Part shown: one piece after another, positions 21,972 to 34,246 of the stretch
Position numbering within the stretch: position 1 is the stretch's first letter
Layout: each line of letters begins with the position of its first letter
Assembly: GCA_965153355.1 (NCBI GenBank)
Contig: OZ231127.1
Location: 51,584,001 to 51,648,000 of the forward strand
From: Flaccisagitta enflata
Taxonomy: Eukaryota; Chaetognatha; Sagittoidea; Aphragmophora
Length of the DNA stretch: 64,000 nt
Direction of reading: 5' to 3'
Notes under the pieces: model-generated
Seen by the model: only the letters and a program-made list of their open reading frames with translations
Told to the model about the DNA's origin: nothing
Database searches by the model: none
Made by a program: the position numbers and the translations under genes

Positions 21972-22202
21972 AGGCAACGATGCGTCCTAACCATGTCCTT
22001 CCGTGGAGCGAAATTAGCCCTGACTTTGTGTGATACATGGGTAGACAGATTAAGGTACTGACAGACGAACTGCTGGAATATCTGAAAAAAAGTCAAAGGA
22101 GCTTCTCAAAAAACGTTTATAGGTTGGTTGATTCAGTATACAATCTCGCAGTGGCCAAAACCAGCTGATGCGTATTGAACGCACCCATGGACGGACGCAT
22201 CT
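21972..22202 (+). mobile_element. HINE-like lineage C, diverged copy
   Basis: AGGCAACGATGCGTCC near the left matches the C subterminal block. The 3' side ends CCCATGGACGGACGCATCT before AAAAA. Here the hairpin is reduced and the GGAC tract is only two units. Confidence 0.55.
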
Positions 22203-22295
22203 AAAAAGCAATGGAAAACCATAAACGCAACACCAAAAATTTTTTTTTTAAAACTTTCATTTTATCCGAGGCTGCTTCAGACAAAATTTTCGTCC

Positions 22296-22591
<296 letters not shown>

Positions 22592-23010
22592 TTCTCTCCC
22601 TTTTTAAAAGAAATTACATAAATCATGTTATATAGTAGCATGAATTATCATAATGCAAAAGATCTTGCAAAATCTCAAGCTACTTGTGCATTTACGGCTA
22701 TCGAAGTGTAGAACTCACTCCCCATGTCCATTAAATGAAACAAGATACCCCACCAGCAAAACCATAGGTCATATCATCAGTCCCTTTGCGGCAGCTGCTT
22801 CTATCATTATCCCATGGCTGCCGTTGAACAGTTCAAGCCAGCAATATTAGATGACAAAGCACCAACTAATTCTACATGTTTTAGACCATTACTATTTCTG
22901 TCATCAGAAGAAATCAAAAAGAAATGGCACGAAGTGATCAAGTTTATACTACTGTTTTAAGCGGATTTCCGATCTACGGTGGGGGTGAAACTATATTTGA
23001 TTCTTTTTTA

Positions 23011-23014
<4 letters not shown>
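22592..23014. other. Unassigned sequence
   Basis: Holds a 65-codon + strand frame (22653-22850) with no recognisable similarity. Nothing else supported. Confidence 0.2.
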
Positions 23015-23041
<27 letters not shown>

Positions 23042-23138
23042 TTTCTTTCTTTCTTTCTTTCTTTTTTTTTTTTCTTTCTTTTTTCTTTCTTTCTTTCTTT
23101 CTTTCTTTCTGTTTTCATTCTTTTTTTTTCCTTTTTCC

Positions 23139-23193
<55 letters not shown>

Positions 23194-23197
23194 TCCT

Positions 23198-23233
<36 letters not shown>

Positions 23234-23310
23234 TTTTTCGTCCTGTGTGACTGTATTTCTTTCTTTCTTTTTTCTTTGCTTTTTCTTTTTTCTTTTTTTT
23301 TTTTTCTTTC
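23015..23310. repeat. Impure (TTTC)n tract
   Basis: TTTC arrays interrupted by poly-T runs and GTTTTCATTC. Several separate purified blocks suggest repeated slippage. Confidence 0.95.
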
Positions 23311-23374
23311 TTTATTTCTTTCTATTGTTCCCCTCATCGTTTCCTCATTTTTACTTTTTTTTTCTTAGTAAGAA

Positions 23375-23505
23375 GAGGATGGAAGGGAAGAAGAGGAATC
23401 CGAGGACCAAAGACAAAAACTTTGGCCATGATTTTTTTTTCTCAAAATTTTCGATGACGATTCCGATGACGATGCCAATGCCGATGATAAGGATAAGGGA
23501 AGTAG
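23375..23505. repeat. Dispersed repeat, copy 1
   Basis: Shares AAGAAGAGGA, CCAAAGACAAAAACTTGG-like sequence, CAAAATTTTCGATGACGATT and GACGATGCCAATGCCGATGA with 25222-25340. Nature unknown. Confidence 0.6.
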
Positions 23506-23563
23506 ATGGGAGAACATACATGATCATCCCGAGTCCCGACTAAAGCCATCAAACATTTGACAC

Positions 23564-23690
23564 AACAGGTCGCTCAAGCTTCATATGCTAAGCGGTACCC
23601 GATACCCCATTTATTCTTATTATTATCTCAGGTTATCTAGGTTAAAGGGGCAGCGGTCCCGGAGGGGCCAATGACCTATGATTCGATGGT
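23564..23690 (+). mobile_element. E/G-like HINE fragment, left end
   Basis: Cap AACAGGTCGCTCAAGC, then GCGGTACCCGATACCCC, GGGGCAGCGGTCCCGGAGGG and GACCTATGATTC. The cap is E-like, while the block GACCTATGATTC is the G type, so this copy is intermediate or recombinant. The 3' half is absent. Confidence 0.6.
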
Positions 23691-23841
23691 TTAAGGGACT
23701 GACTTGAGAACTGGGGAGGCTGGCTTGAGGCATATGAGGCTGGCTGACCAAAAAGGAGCCAATTATGATTAAGAGTTAGATATTTATAGCACCATCATAT
23801 AATGTTCATTCATTGTTTATACATGATTAAGAATGACAGAT

Positions 23842-24100
23842 TGAATGAATGAATGAGTGAATGAATGAATGAATGAATGAATGAATGAATGAATCAATGA
23901 ATGACAGAATGATTGAATGAATGAATGATTGAATGAATGAATGAATGAATGCATAAATGAATGAATGAATGAATGAAAGAATGAATGAATGAATGAGTGA
24001 ATGAATGAATGAATGAATGAATGAATGAATGAATGAATGAATGAATGAATGAATGAATGAATGAATGAATGAATGAATGAATGAATGAATAAAGGAATGA
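23842..24100. repeat. (GAAT)n array
   Basis: GAAT tetranucleotides with scattered substitutions (GAAC, GAGT, GCAT). It could be a (CATT)n retroposon tail on the minus strand, but no element body is recognisable beside it. Confidence 0.95.
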
Positions 24101-24314
24101 ATGAAGAAGAAAGGAATGAGCAAACAAAAAATTAATGATTAAACAAACAAGAGGAATGACAATATGAAGGAAATCTATGAAGGAATTTAACAAGGCTGGA
24201 TACATGGCTAGCTATATCGGGATAAAGAGACACGTGCAAGCGGCTAAAAATCGAAGAATCAAAGAATTTGTATTTTCCGATCTATTTCATGTGAATAAAC
24301 TACTTGCTCAGCAT

Positions 24315-24360
24315 CAACAGCAACAATTGCAACAACAACGACAACGACAACGACAACGAC

Positions 24361-24411
<51 letters not shown>

Positions 24412-24431
24412 AACAACAACAACAACAATAA

Positions 24432-24474
<43 letters not shown>

Positions 24475-24525
24475 GACAACGACGACAACGACGACAACAA
24501 CAACAATAACAACAATAACAACAAT

Positions 24526-24607
<82 letters not shown>
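24315..24607. repeat. Mosaic (GAC)n / (AAC)n array
   Basis: Alternating blocks of CAACGA, pure GAC (24360-24410), AACAAT and finally pure AAC. This is a nested mosaic of related trinucleotides. Confidence 0.97.
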
Positions 24608-24924
24608 GTTACAAAAATACAAAAACAACTTGTTGCATTAGATCATTTCAGAATATGCCAAAATAGGGGTATTCAACCAATTTCGGCGATCTTGTCATCA
24701 TTATTATCATTATGCAAATAGGCAATTCTTATATATCCAGAACAAAAGACAAACGTCTTTGCAGGTCTTTTATATAACCCCTTGTTTTACCGATTCTTCA
24801 GTCAATGAGGGCTCGAGTCTAAAAAAGAATCAACCAATCGTAGTATTCTCTCCTTACCAGTGGAAAAAAAATCGAAGCCGGACCCGCGTATCAAGAACAT
24901 CATCATCAACAACAACAACAAAGA
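24608..24924. other. Unassigned sequence
   Basis: Unique AT-rich sequence between two AAC arrays. No gene or element recognised. Confidence 0.3.
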
Positions 24925-25164
<240 letters not shown>

Positions 25165-25200
25165 GACAAAGCGGGGTTTAGAGTCGCGTAGCACGGGACT
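25165..25200 (+). mobile_element. HINE-like lineage A, 3' end only
   Basis: GACAAAGCGGGGTTTAGAGT followed by CGCGTAGCACGGGACT and AAAAA. The (GT)n array occupies the place where the GACC/GACG tract normally lies. Confidence 0.7.
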
Positions 25201-25221
25201 AAAAAGAAATAGAATAAGGGT

Positions 25222-25340
25222 AAAAAGAAGAAGAGGAGGAGAAAATCAAGGACCATGGACAATAACTTGGATGATGAATCCCAATTTTCGATGATGATTC
25301 CTAAGACGATGCCAATGCCGATGATGGGGAGATAAGATAA
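25222..25340. repeat. Dispersed repeat, copy 2
   Basis: Second copy of the repeat at 23375-23505. It contains AATTTTCGATGATGATTCC and GACGATGCCAATGCCGATGA and lies about 90 bp before a (GAAT)n array. Copy 1 lies about 340 bp before one. Confidence 0.6.
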
Positions 25341-25424
25341 GAAAAAAAAGGTAAAAACCATGCTGTATAATTAGCAAATTTTAGGTACAAAAAAGACTCA
25401 ATTATGTTGAAGGAATGAATGGAA

Positions 25425-25528
25425 AAAATGAATGAATGAATGAATGAATGAATGAATGAATGAATGAATGAATGAATGAATGAATGAATGAATGAATGAA
25501 TGAATAAATGAATGAATGAATGAATGAA
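25425..25528. repeat. (GAAT)n array
   Basis: Nearly pure GAAT tetranucleotides on the + strand. Confidence 0.97.
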
Positions 25529-25857
25529 AAAAAGTAGGCGCATCATCAATTTGGGTTAATGCGAACAAGACCATTGATGCATCACAGGCCTGTATATCAT
25601 TGAGTTTTCAAAGGGTCTGGAGATGGGGAAGGAAATCAAAGGGGGGATCGCTTCCACATCCCTACTTTTGACAGTACCAATTCATAAAACACAATTAGTA
25701 AAACACAAACTAATACTAGTTAAACCTTAACTACGTTGTTTTATAGCTATATGGGGAATATAATCATAGATATGAAAACGCAACGCGACGCAACGTGGGG
25801 AAGAAAATCAAAGGCGGGGGGGGGAAATCAAAAGCGACTCAATAATATACACCCCTG
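25529..25857. other. Unassigned sequence
   Basis: Contains a GAAGGAAATCAAAGGGGGG-like phrase repeated at about 25630, 25800 and 25825 and a G10 run. No element or gene recognised. Confidence 0.3.
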
Positions 25858-26000
25858 ATGCATCATCTACATGATTTAAGAACAGACGCGATGGACCGAC
25901 AGATGGACGGATAGACAGACAGACAGACCCTCGCATCTAAATACGTCCGAAACAACTGACTGACATTGCAAGTTATAGAGTTTCGTGAACGCATCCAAAA
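25858..26000 (+). mobile_element. Degraded HINE-like lineage C or A
   Basis: GATGCATCATC, GGACCGACAGATGGACGGAT, then AGTTATAGAGTTTCGTGAAC and GCATCC before AAAAA. The order fits a mutated element. Its lineage is uncertain. Confidence 0.45.
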
Positions 26001-26067
26001 AAACTCGATTTTGTCATTGACCTGATGTATTTGGTTGGTCCCGGTGTTGAATGTAAATATCCAAGTT

Positions 26068-26069
<2 letters not shown>

Positions 26070-26144
<75 letters not shown>
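26070..26144. repeat. (AAC)n microsatellite
   Basis: Pure AAC array of about 75 bp. Confidence 0.97.
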
Positions 26145-26146
<2 letters not shown>

Positions 26147-26237
26147 TGTATTCTCCTCAGCGTAGTAGTCAACCAATATGGGCGTTGTCATCATCATCAT
26201 CATCAACATAGTTAGATTTTTTCCCATTCCATTTTTT

Positions 26238-26455
26238 AGTTGCGGACACGCAACTCTATAAGAGGCTTTGTCCGTCCGTCGGTTGGTCCGTCGGTTGGTC
26301 CGTCACGCTCGAGTTGAATTGTTGAAAACGCTAGAAAAGCGCATTTTACGATGCTGCAGCTGTCATTGAATGTGTGTGGGTGTATGTTAGTGTTTGGGAA
26401 GGGGGTTGGCTGCCCCTGCCCACCCGTCCGCAACGATATTGTGACCCCCGCGTCA
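26238..26455 (-). mobile_element. HINE-like lineage A variant (AGTTGCGGAC hairpin, alternative cap)
   Basis: TTTTTT then AGTTGCGGACACGCAACT, CTATAAGAGG and a GTCCGTCGGTTG tract. The body has AAAACGCTAGAAAAGCGCAT, and GCCCCTGCCCACCCGTCCGC precedes AACGATATTGTGACCCCCGC. The last phrase replaces the usual cap and recurs at 42080-42105. Confidence 0.7.
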
Positions 26456-26523
26456 CTTGCTTTAGCTTCCCTTCTAAGCGTCATTGCGTCCAAACGAATC
26501 GACCGATTCAAACGCGGTTTGCG

Positions 26524-26713
26524 GCAGACAGACAGACAGATAGACAGATGGACGGACCGACAGACAGACAAACAGATAACCAGATAGACAGATGGACGGA
26601 CCGACATACAGATGAACAGACAGACAGATAGACAGACAGACAGACAGACGCACGGACAGACAGATCCCCCTGTGTTCTACAGGACTTCGTCCCCTTCGGG
26701 GCCGCTGCTCAAA
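26524..26713 (+). mobile_element. Lineage E, 3' end with (GACA)n tract
   Basis: 140 bp of GACA/GATA/GACG tetranucleotides lead to CCCCCTGTGTTCTACAGGAC, TTCGTCCCCTTCGGGGCCGC and TGCTC before AAAA. The core and left half are absent. Confidence 0.75.
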
Positions 26714-26930
26714 AGACAATGTCAAATGGAGAAGTATGGCACTTAACATCATATACTGAGTAGGTTTTTAACAGTTCATGGATATGGGGGTTTTTTTGTC
26801 ACATCTTGCGTAGCATTGAAGTGTTGGACTAATCATTTGAACCAAGATTGACTCAAGAGAAGCATACTCGTGTAAAAAGACTTGTCCATATGCATACATT
26901 TTGGAACTCTCAAGCAAACGCTTATTGCGA

Positions 26931-26949
26931 AGAAGATGAAGAAGAAGAA

Positions 26950-26980
<31 letters not shown>

Positions 26981-27171
26981 AAGAAGAAGAAGAAGAAGAA
27001 GAAGAAGAAGAAGAAGAAGAAGAAGAAGAAGAAGCAGAAGGAGAAGAAGAAGAAGAAGAAGAAGAAAAAGAAGAAGAAGAAAAAGAAAAAGAAAAAGAAG
27101 AAGAAGAAGAAGAAGAAGAAGAAGAAGAAGAAGAAGAAGAAGAAGAAGAAGAAGAAGAAGAAGAAGAAGAC
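26931..27171. repeat. (GAA)n microsatellite
   Basis: GAA array with GCAGAAGGAG and AAAAAG interruptions. It is the only large trinucleotide purine array on the + strand; the other TTC-type arrays are pyrimidine on this strand. Confidence 0.97.
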
Positions 27172-27352
27172 CTGCGAGGAATCGTGTTGCTTTGTCCTTC
27201 CTTCATTTTGTTCTTTCTTTCAATGGCCAATCAGATTGACCAGGAACAAAATTCTTGATTTGATCGATGATGACTTTTGAAACGATGATTTCGATGCGTA
27301 TGTGGTTTAACTGAGAATACAGATTAGATTTGAGAAATAATGTTTTTTTCTT

Positions 27353-27482
27353 AGGTGCGACAAAGCACCTCTATAACTGGCTTTTTCCGTCGGTCGGTCG
27401 GTCGGTCGGTTGGTTGGTCAGCTGGTCGGTTGGTAACGCATTCGTTCGACGATCCACACGTTGCACCCTACTTGGCCTTGTT
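27353..27482 (-). mobile_element. HINE-like lineage B, complete
   Basis: The hairpin AGGTGCGACAAAGCACCT is followed by CTATAACTGGC and a GTCGGTCGGTCGG tract. TAACGCATTCGTTCGACGAT and CACACGTTGCACCCT follow, and the cap is ACTTGGCCTTGTT. Confidence 0.8.
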
Positions 27483-27988
27483 TCTCTTTAGAAACCTGTT
27501 TACTAATCATTGTCTCAATATCACTTGAAGCAATACAGGGGCAGGGACATGGAAATCATGGATGGACAGCATACTTCTAGATGGGCCAGTGTGATGTTAT
27601 TTTTGCTAAGGATTCGCAATACCATGGATTGCCTAGTGTTGGTCTTTATGCTTCTCTATTTTTCCACCTTTTTGTTTGACTGGTGAGCACCAAAGCAGAT
27701 GTTTAAGAAGATATGTCTGTCTATGGGTCTGTCAGTCCCCAAGAGTTATTTGCACTGAGGGGAGAGCCGCTCGCGCAATCGCAGGAAGTGAGCGTGCTGC
27801 CCATGAGTGAGTTCTCTTCATAATCCTGACTTCCTCCTGACTTCGCGGAAAAGAGAGATATTTGGGAGTTTTGGAGCAGCTAGGAGCCAAAGAATGAGGA
27901 GTTCGGGAGCCCCTCGGCTCAGTTTAGCTCTGGATGAGTGGTAAACCTCAGCCAGAGACTGAGCAAGCTTGCTCATTGGGGACGAGTT

Positions 27989-27990
<2 letters not shown>
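27483..27990. other. Unassigned sequence
   Basis: Unique sequence of mixed composition. No family-level match in any frame. Confidence 0.3.

Positions 27991-28064
<74 letters not shown>
27991..28064. repeat. (GA)n microsatellite
   Basis: Pure GA tract of about 74 bp followed by a purine-rich shoulder. Confidence 0.97.
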
Positions 28065-28066
<2 letters not shown>

Positions 28067-28118
28067 AGAGAAGAATGAGAGGAGATTCGGAGAGAAAGAG
28101 GGTGGAGAGACTGACATT

Positions 28119-28365
28119 TAGAGAGGGTGGTGTGGACATTCGGAGAAAACTGGGTGGTGTGACGGACATTCAGAGAAAACTGGGTGGTGTGACAGACATT
28201 TGGAGAAAACTGGGTGGTGTGACGGACATTCAGAGAAAACTGGGTGGTATGACAGATGGGAGAAAACTTGGTGGAAAAAACTGGGTTGGGAAAAATGGGT
28301 TGTGTGAAAAAAACTTGGTGTTGTGACGGACATTCAGAGAAAACTGGGTGGTGTGACGGACGTTA
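28119..28365. repeat. 30-bp minisatellite
   Basis: Units of GTGTGACGGACATTCAGAGA followed by AAACTGGGTG. There are four good copies at 28130-28250, a decayed section with GAAAAACTTGGTG, then further copies near 28320-28365. Confidence 0.9.
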
Positions 28366-28421
28366 CACAGAGATGGAGAAATCTGGGGAACTTTAGTGTT
28401 CCACTATCGTAGAACACAAAA

Positions 28422-29266
28422 ATCTGTTTATGAGATCAAATTTATGGTACCAAATCAACAAATTCGTTTATGAGATTCATTTTTTTGGTGTTTATAAACA
28501 CAAAAACTTTATGGTGCCAAATGAACGATTTTTGTTTATTTGGAAAGAAAATTAGGAGCAAATAAATGATTTTGGATGAGGAGGGGGAGGAGGAGGAGGA
28601 GGGGAGAAATATAAAAATCTGTTTATGAGATCAAATTTATGGTACTAAATAAACAAATTTGTTTATGAGATTCATATTTTTGGTGTTTATAAACACAAAA
28701 ACTTCTAAAGGAGTGTAAACGTTTATGAAAACAAATTTATGGTGCAAAATAAACAATTTTTTGTTTATTTGGAAAGGAAATTGGGAGCAAATAAACAATT
28801 TTGGATGAGGAGGAGGAGGGGGGGAGGGGGAGGAGAGAAATATGAAATCTGTTTATGAGATCAAATTTATTGTACCAAATAAACAAATTCGTTTATGAGG
28901 TACAGATTTTTGGTGTTTATAAACACAAAAATCTCTTAAGGAGTGTAAACGTTTATGAGAACCAATTTATGGTACCAAATAAACGATTTTTGTTTATTTG
29001 GAAAAGAAATTGGGGGCATATAAACGATCTTGGATGAGGATGAGGAGGAGGAGGAGGAGGAAGAGGAGAGAAATATGAAAATCTGTTTATGAGATCAAAT
29101 TTATGGTACCAAATAAACAAATTCGTTTATGAGGTTCATATTTTTGGTGTTTATAAACACAAAAATCTCTAAAGGAGTGTAAACGTTCATGAAAACCAAT
29201 TTATAGTACCAAATAAACGATTTTTGTTTATTTGGAAAAGAAATTGGGGGCAAATAAACGATTTTG

Positions 29267-29297
<31 letters not shown>

Positions 29298-29500
29298 AGG
29301 AGAGAAATATGAAAATCTGTTTATGAGATCAAATTTATGGTACCAAATAAACAAAATCGTTTATGAGGTTCAAATTTTTGGTGTTTATAAACACAAAAAT
29401 TTCTAAAGGAGTGTAAACGTTTATGAAAACCAATTTATGGTACCAAATAAACGATTTTTGTTTATTTGGAACAGAAATTGGGGGCAAATAAACGATTTTG

Positions 29501-29531
<31 letters not shown>

Positions 29532-29951
29532 AGGAGAGAAATATGAAAATCTGTTTATGAGATCAAATTTATGGTACCAAATAAACAAATTTGTTTATGA
29601 GGTTCAAATTTTTGGTGTTTATAAACACAAAAATTTCTGAAGGAGTGTAAACGTTTATGAAAACCAATTTATGGTACCAAATAAACGATTTTTGTTTATT
29701 TGGAACAGAAATTGGGGGCAAATAAATTTTTTTTTGGAGGAGGAGGAGGAGGAGGAAGAGAAATATGAAAATCTGTGAGATCAAATTTATGGTACCAAAT
29801 AAACAAATTCGTTTATGAGGTTAATATTTTTGGTGTTTATAAACACAAAAATTTCTAAGGAGTGTAAACGTTTATGAAAACCAATTTATGGTACCAAATA
29901 AACGATTTTTGTTTATTTGGAACAGAAATTGAGGGCAAATAAACGATTTTG

Positions 29952-29982
<31 letters not shown>

Positions 29983-30387
29983 AGGAGAGAAATATGAAAA
30001 TCTGTTTATGAGATCAAATTTATGGTACCAAATATACAAATTCGTTTATGAGGTTCAAATTTTTGGTGTTTATAAACACAAAAATTTCTAAAGGAGTGTA
30101 AACGTTTATGAAAACCAATTTATGGTACCAAATAAACGATTTTTGTTTATTTGGAAAAGTAATTGGGGGCAAATAAACGATTTTGGATGAGGAGGAGGAG
30201 GAGGAGGAGGAGGAGGAGGAGGAAGAGGAGAGAAATATGAAAATCTGTTTATGAGATCAAATTTATGGTACCAAATAAACAAATTCGTTTATGAGGTTCA
30301 TATTTTTGGTGTTTATAAACACAAAAATTTCTAAAGGAGTGTAAACGTTTATGAAAACCAATTTATGGTACCAAATAAACGATTTTG

Positions 30388-30418
<31 letters not shown>

Positions 30419-30621
30419 AGGAGAGAAATATGAAAATCTGTTTATGAGATCAAATTTATGGTACCAAATAAACAAATTCGTTTATGAGGTTCAAATTTTT
30501 GGTGTTTATAAACACAAAAATTTCTAAAGGAGTGTAAACGTTTATGAAAACCAATTTATGGTACCAAATAAACGATTTTTGTTTATTTGGAAAAGAAATT
30601 GGGGGCAAATAAACGATTTTG

Positions 30622-30652
<31 letters not shown>

Positions 30653-30905
30653 AGGAGAGAAATATGAAAATCTGTTTATGAGATCAAATTTATGGTACCA
30701 AATAAACAAATTCGTTTATGAGGTTCATATTTTTGGTGTTCATAAACACAAAAATCTCTAAAGGAGTGTAAACGTTTATAAAAACCAACTTATGGTACCA
30801 AATAAACGATTTTTGTTTATTTGGAAAAGAAATTGGGGCAAATAAACGATTTTGGATGAGGAGGAGGAGGAGGAGAGGAGGAGGAGGAGGAGGATGAGGA
30901 GGAGG
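28422..30905. repeat. Satellite of about 11 units, roughly 230 bp each
   Basis: Each unit contains, in order: ATCTGTTTATGAGATCAAAT, TTATGGTACCAAATAAACAA, TTCGTTTATGAGGTTC, TTTTTGGTGTTTATAAACAC, AAAGGAGTGTAAACGTTTAT, CCAAATAAACGATTTTTGTT, TATTTGGAAAAG, GGGGGCAAATAAACGATTTT, then a GGATGAGGAGGAGG tract and AGAGGAGAGAAATATG. Unit starts are near 28422, 28617, 28847, 29082, 29316, 29548, 29770, 29999, 30240, 30434 and 30667. Length differences come mostly from the GAG tract and from a missing block in the first and ninth units. No conserved open frame. Confidence 0.95.
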
Positions 30906-30999
30906 AGGGAAATATAGAGTTATGCAATTTTTGTGGTTATAGGGGGTCTAAGGGGGAAATATACGATTTTTTTTTATTTTTTGGTGTTTATCAATACAA

Positions 31000-31365
31000 A
31001 AAATTTAGCGTTTACAAACACTTAATTTTTGTTGTTTATAAACAACAATATTATTGTGTTTATAAACAATCAATTATGGGCTCTTTTTAACGATTTTTGG
31101 GGTCAAAAAAATTAGTAGCAACCTTCAAAATTTTGATTTTTCTAATAGAACATTTTCTAGTGTGGACATTTTCAGTTTGTACTGATCAGGTCAAACAATC
31201 TCTTATTTTCCTTCGTTCATAAACAGTGATATATAGTCGTTTATAAACAACGGTTTTTACTGCCATTTAAACAATTTTTGTTTATTTGACTTGCATTTTT
31301 AATGTTTATAAACAGTTGTATAGCATTGTTTATAAACAGCGTTTATTTGGCGTTTATAAACACCC
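31000..31365. repeat. Cluster of GTTTATAAAC palindromes beyond the satellite
   Basis: The 10-bp palindrome GTTTATAAAC occurs at least seven times as GTTTATAAACA variants in otherwise unrelated sequence. TTTGTTTATTTG also occurs. The region looks like a decayed or ancestral part of the satellite. Confidence 0.75.
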
Positions 31366-31390
31366 CTGATATCGAGCACGTAATACCTGA

Positions 31391-31873
31391 GCAAAAGTTG
31401 GTTATTTCTTTTCGCCCTCTTTACCTAATGAAGAGTGACCAATTTTAGGACCCTTACCATTTTTGTTTTATCGAAAATCGTTCATCTTCCGTTTTTTAGA
31501 AAATTGCTTTTGAGGACCTAATTTGCATAATGCAGTGGGATAAAACAATATGCTGACATTGTTTGAATCAGCTTTCATAATTTTCTACTCTTCATAGAAT
31601 TGCAATTCTGCCTTTTCATTTGCTCTTTCATAACTTATGTTCTGATATTTTAGTTTATTCTTACATATATCATGATTTTTTAAAACAAATAATTGTCCTT
31701 TTTGTAACAAAACTACATAGGATTTTGCTGAATTCTGGGAAATCAGTGGAAACTTTAAGGCCAAAACAAAAACGGAAGATGAAGGAATTTTGAAAAAAGG
31801 AAAATGGTCATCTTCATGATTTTTGCTCCTCCACATTACCTAAGTAGGGTGAAGGGATTCTCCCAACTTTTGC
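31391..31873. mobile_element. Imperfect foldback element
   Basis: CAAAAGTTGG near 31391 is mirrored by CCAACTTTTG near 31873. TCATCTTCCGTTTTT (31484-31498) is mirrored by AAAAACGGAAGATGA (31770-31784). The arms are eroded and no target duplication is evident. Confidence 0.5.
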
Positions 31874-31965
31874 TATGTGAAGCACCCAAATACACCATCG
31901 CTGTTTCCACCGTCGCCACTGCCATTTTTGCTCTAAAGCCTTCTTCTATGTCAGTGGTGATAAAC

Positions 31966-32515
<550 letters not shown>

Positions 32516-33530
32516 CATGTTCATATAAGTTGGTTGCAACGTGAATCCATGGGAGGCTTCGTCGGTCCCTCTGTTCCTTACAGAGAGAAGGTTAATGTAA
32601 GGTGTGAACCCCCTGAAAACTGTAGCACCCCCCCCCCCTACAGCTCAAACCAATTAGATTATAGACATTCTAAAGGTAGAGGAAAAATGTTTATATCAAT
32701 ACAAGTGGCGTCACCAGAGCGATTTTTCATTTTTGTTTTTTAAGTCAAGATATAGCTTAATTAAGCACAGTGGAACCATTAACGGGAAATGACAATTTTG
32801 AGTGTGCAGACCCCGGACTGGTCAAGAAGGGTCCCACAGCATGTGGTGAACACCAAACACCCGTAGGCAAATTATTCCGAAGGCAAAAAATTGATTCCAT
32901 GACCCTTTTGTATGACTGTGAAGGTCCCAAAAATCAGTTTCCCAGATACTATTTTTCTTTCTATCTACGTAGTATTCATAGAGGGCTCATGGTCCAATTA
33001 GGGGCTGGCTGTGAAATCATAGTTGGGGTATAATTAGATGAAGTCCCCAAGCTCTTTCGTTGGCTTCCCGGAGGCCCCCAAAAGTAACTGGGCCTCTGTA
33101 CAGGTGGTAAAAAAGGCCAAAAATGGCCAAAAATGAAAAATATACTTCAAAATTCACATTTTTTGGTTTATTTGATTAGAAAAACCAAAAGCTCTTTCTA
33201 GTTTACTCAGTTATGACCTATGGAATGGGAGTATGCTGAAAAACGAACAGTGGAAGCTATTGGGGGCCTCTAAAGACCTTAAAATGGCAAAAAAGGACAA
33301 AAGATGACTCATTTTAGGCCATGTCAGAAAATAAAGAAACATAATGAAGTTTTTTCATCAAAACATCTATATATGCAAAAATATAGTCTCAGTGAAGTAC
33401 AGGATATGAGAAACCGCAGAAAAATTTGACCCTTAAAGTTCTATCAGGCCAAAAACAGGTAAAAAATAGTCAAAATTGCCTCAAAATGACAAAAAAGGTT
33501 CAAAACTCATTTTTTTGTTAATTTGATCAG

Positions 33531-33715
33531 AACAAGGCTGAATACACGGCTCTCCTAGTTGCATGCTGGTGGGCAGGGGCCGTAATCGAGGTCATTTGGG
33601 CAGGAGCAGTGATGCCAAAAATCCCAAAACCCCCAAAAAAGTGAAGTGTGACGGATGGACAGAATGACCAATGGACGGACCGACAGACCTATGGACGGAT
33701 GGACCACATGCAACT
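33531..33715 (+). mobile_element. HINE-like lineage A
   Basis: Cap AACAAGGCTGAATACACGGC, then AGTTGCATGCTGGTGGGCAG, GTCATTTGGGCAGGAGCAGT and AAGTGTGACGGATGGACAG. GGACCGACAGACCTATGGAC precedes ACATGCAACT. The usual AGCGGGGTGTAGAG spacer before the final stem has been lost. Confidence 0.75.
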
Positions 33716-34201
33716 AATAGTCGCAAAAGTGTCAGATGCTAAGTGAGTTTCTGGTATTTGAGCCTCACAGCTGAGATTTGGGCCTCAAGTCTGGGATTCA
33801 GGCCTCAAAGTCAGAATTTAGATCTCAAAGCTGGGATTTTGGCCTCAAGGTTAGAATTTTGACCTCAAGGCCGGGATTTGGGCCTCAAAGCTGGGATTTG
33901 GGCCTCAAGGCTGGGACTTGGGCCTAAAGGCTGGAATTTGGGCCTCAAGGCTGGAATTTGGGCCTCAGGACTGGGATTTGGGCCTCAGGGCTTGAATTTG
34001 GGCCTGAAGGCTGAGAATTGGGGCCTCAAGGCTAGGATCTGGGCCTCAAGGCTGTGATTTGGGCCTCAAGGCTGGGATTTGGGCCTCAAGGCCAGGATTT
34101 GGGCCATGAGGCTTTGAGGGCGGGTATGGACGTAGAAGGAGAAGGAGAAATTTCTGCATATGTGAAAGCATAGGTCAACGGCCCCTTTGGGGCCGCAGCC
34201 C
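33716..34201 (+). mobile_element. HINE-like lineage G with 21-bp GGCCTCAAGGCTGGGATTT core
   Basis: The G cap (AATAGTCGCAAAAGTGTCAG) starts immediately at the lineage A 3' end. The core holds about seventeen units of GGCCTCAAGGCTGGGATTTG. The 3' block is AGCATAGGTCAACGGCCCCT, then TTGGGGCCGCAGCCC and AAAAA. Confidence 0.7.
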
Positions 34202-34246
34202 AAAAACCAAAACTTCTTTCTTGTTCACTCAGTTTTAACTGAGAGG

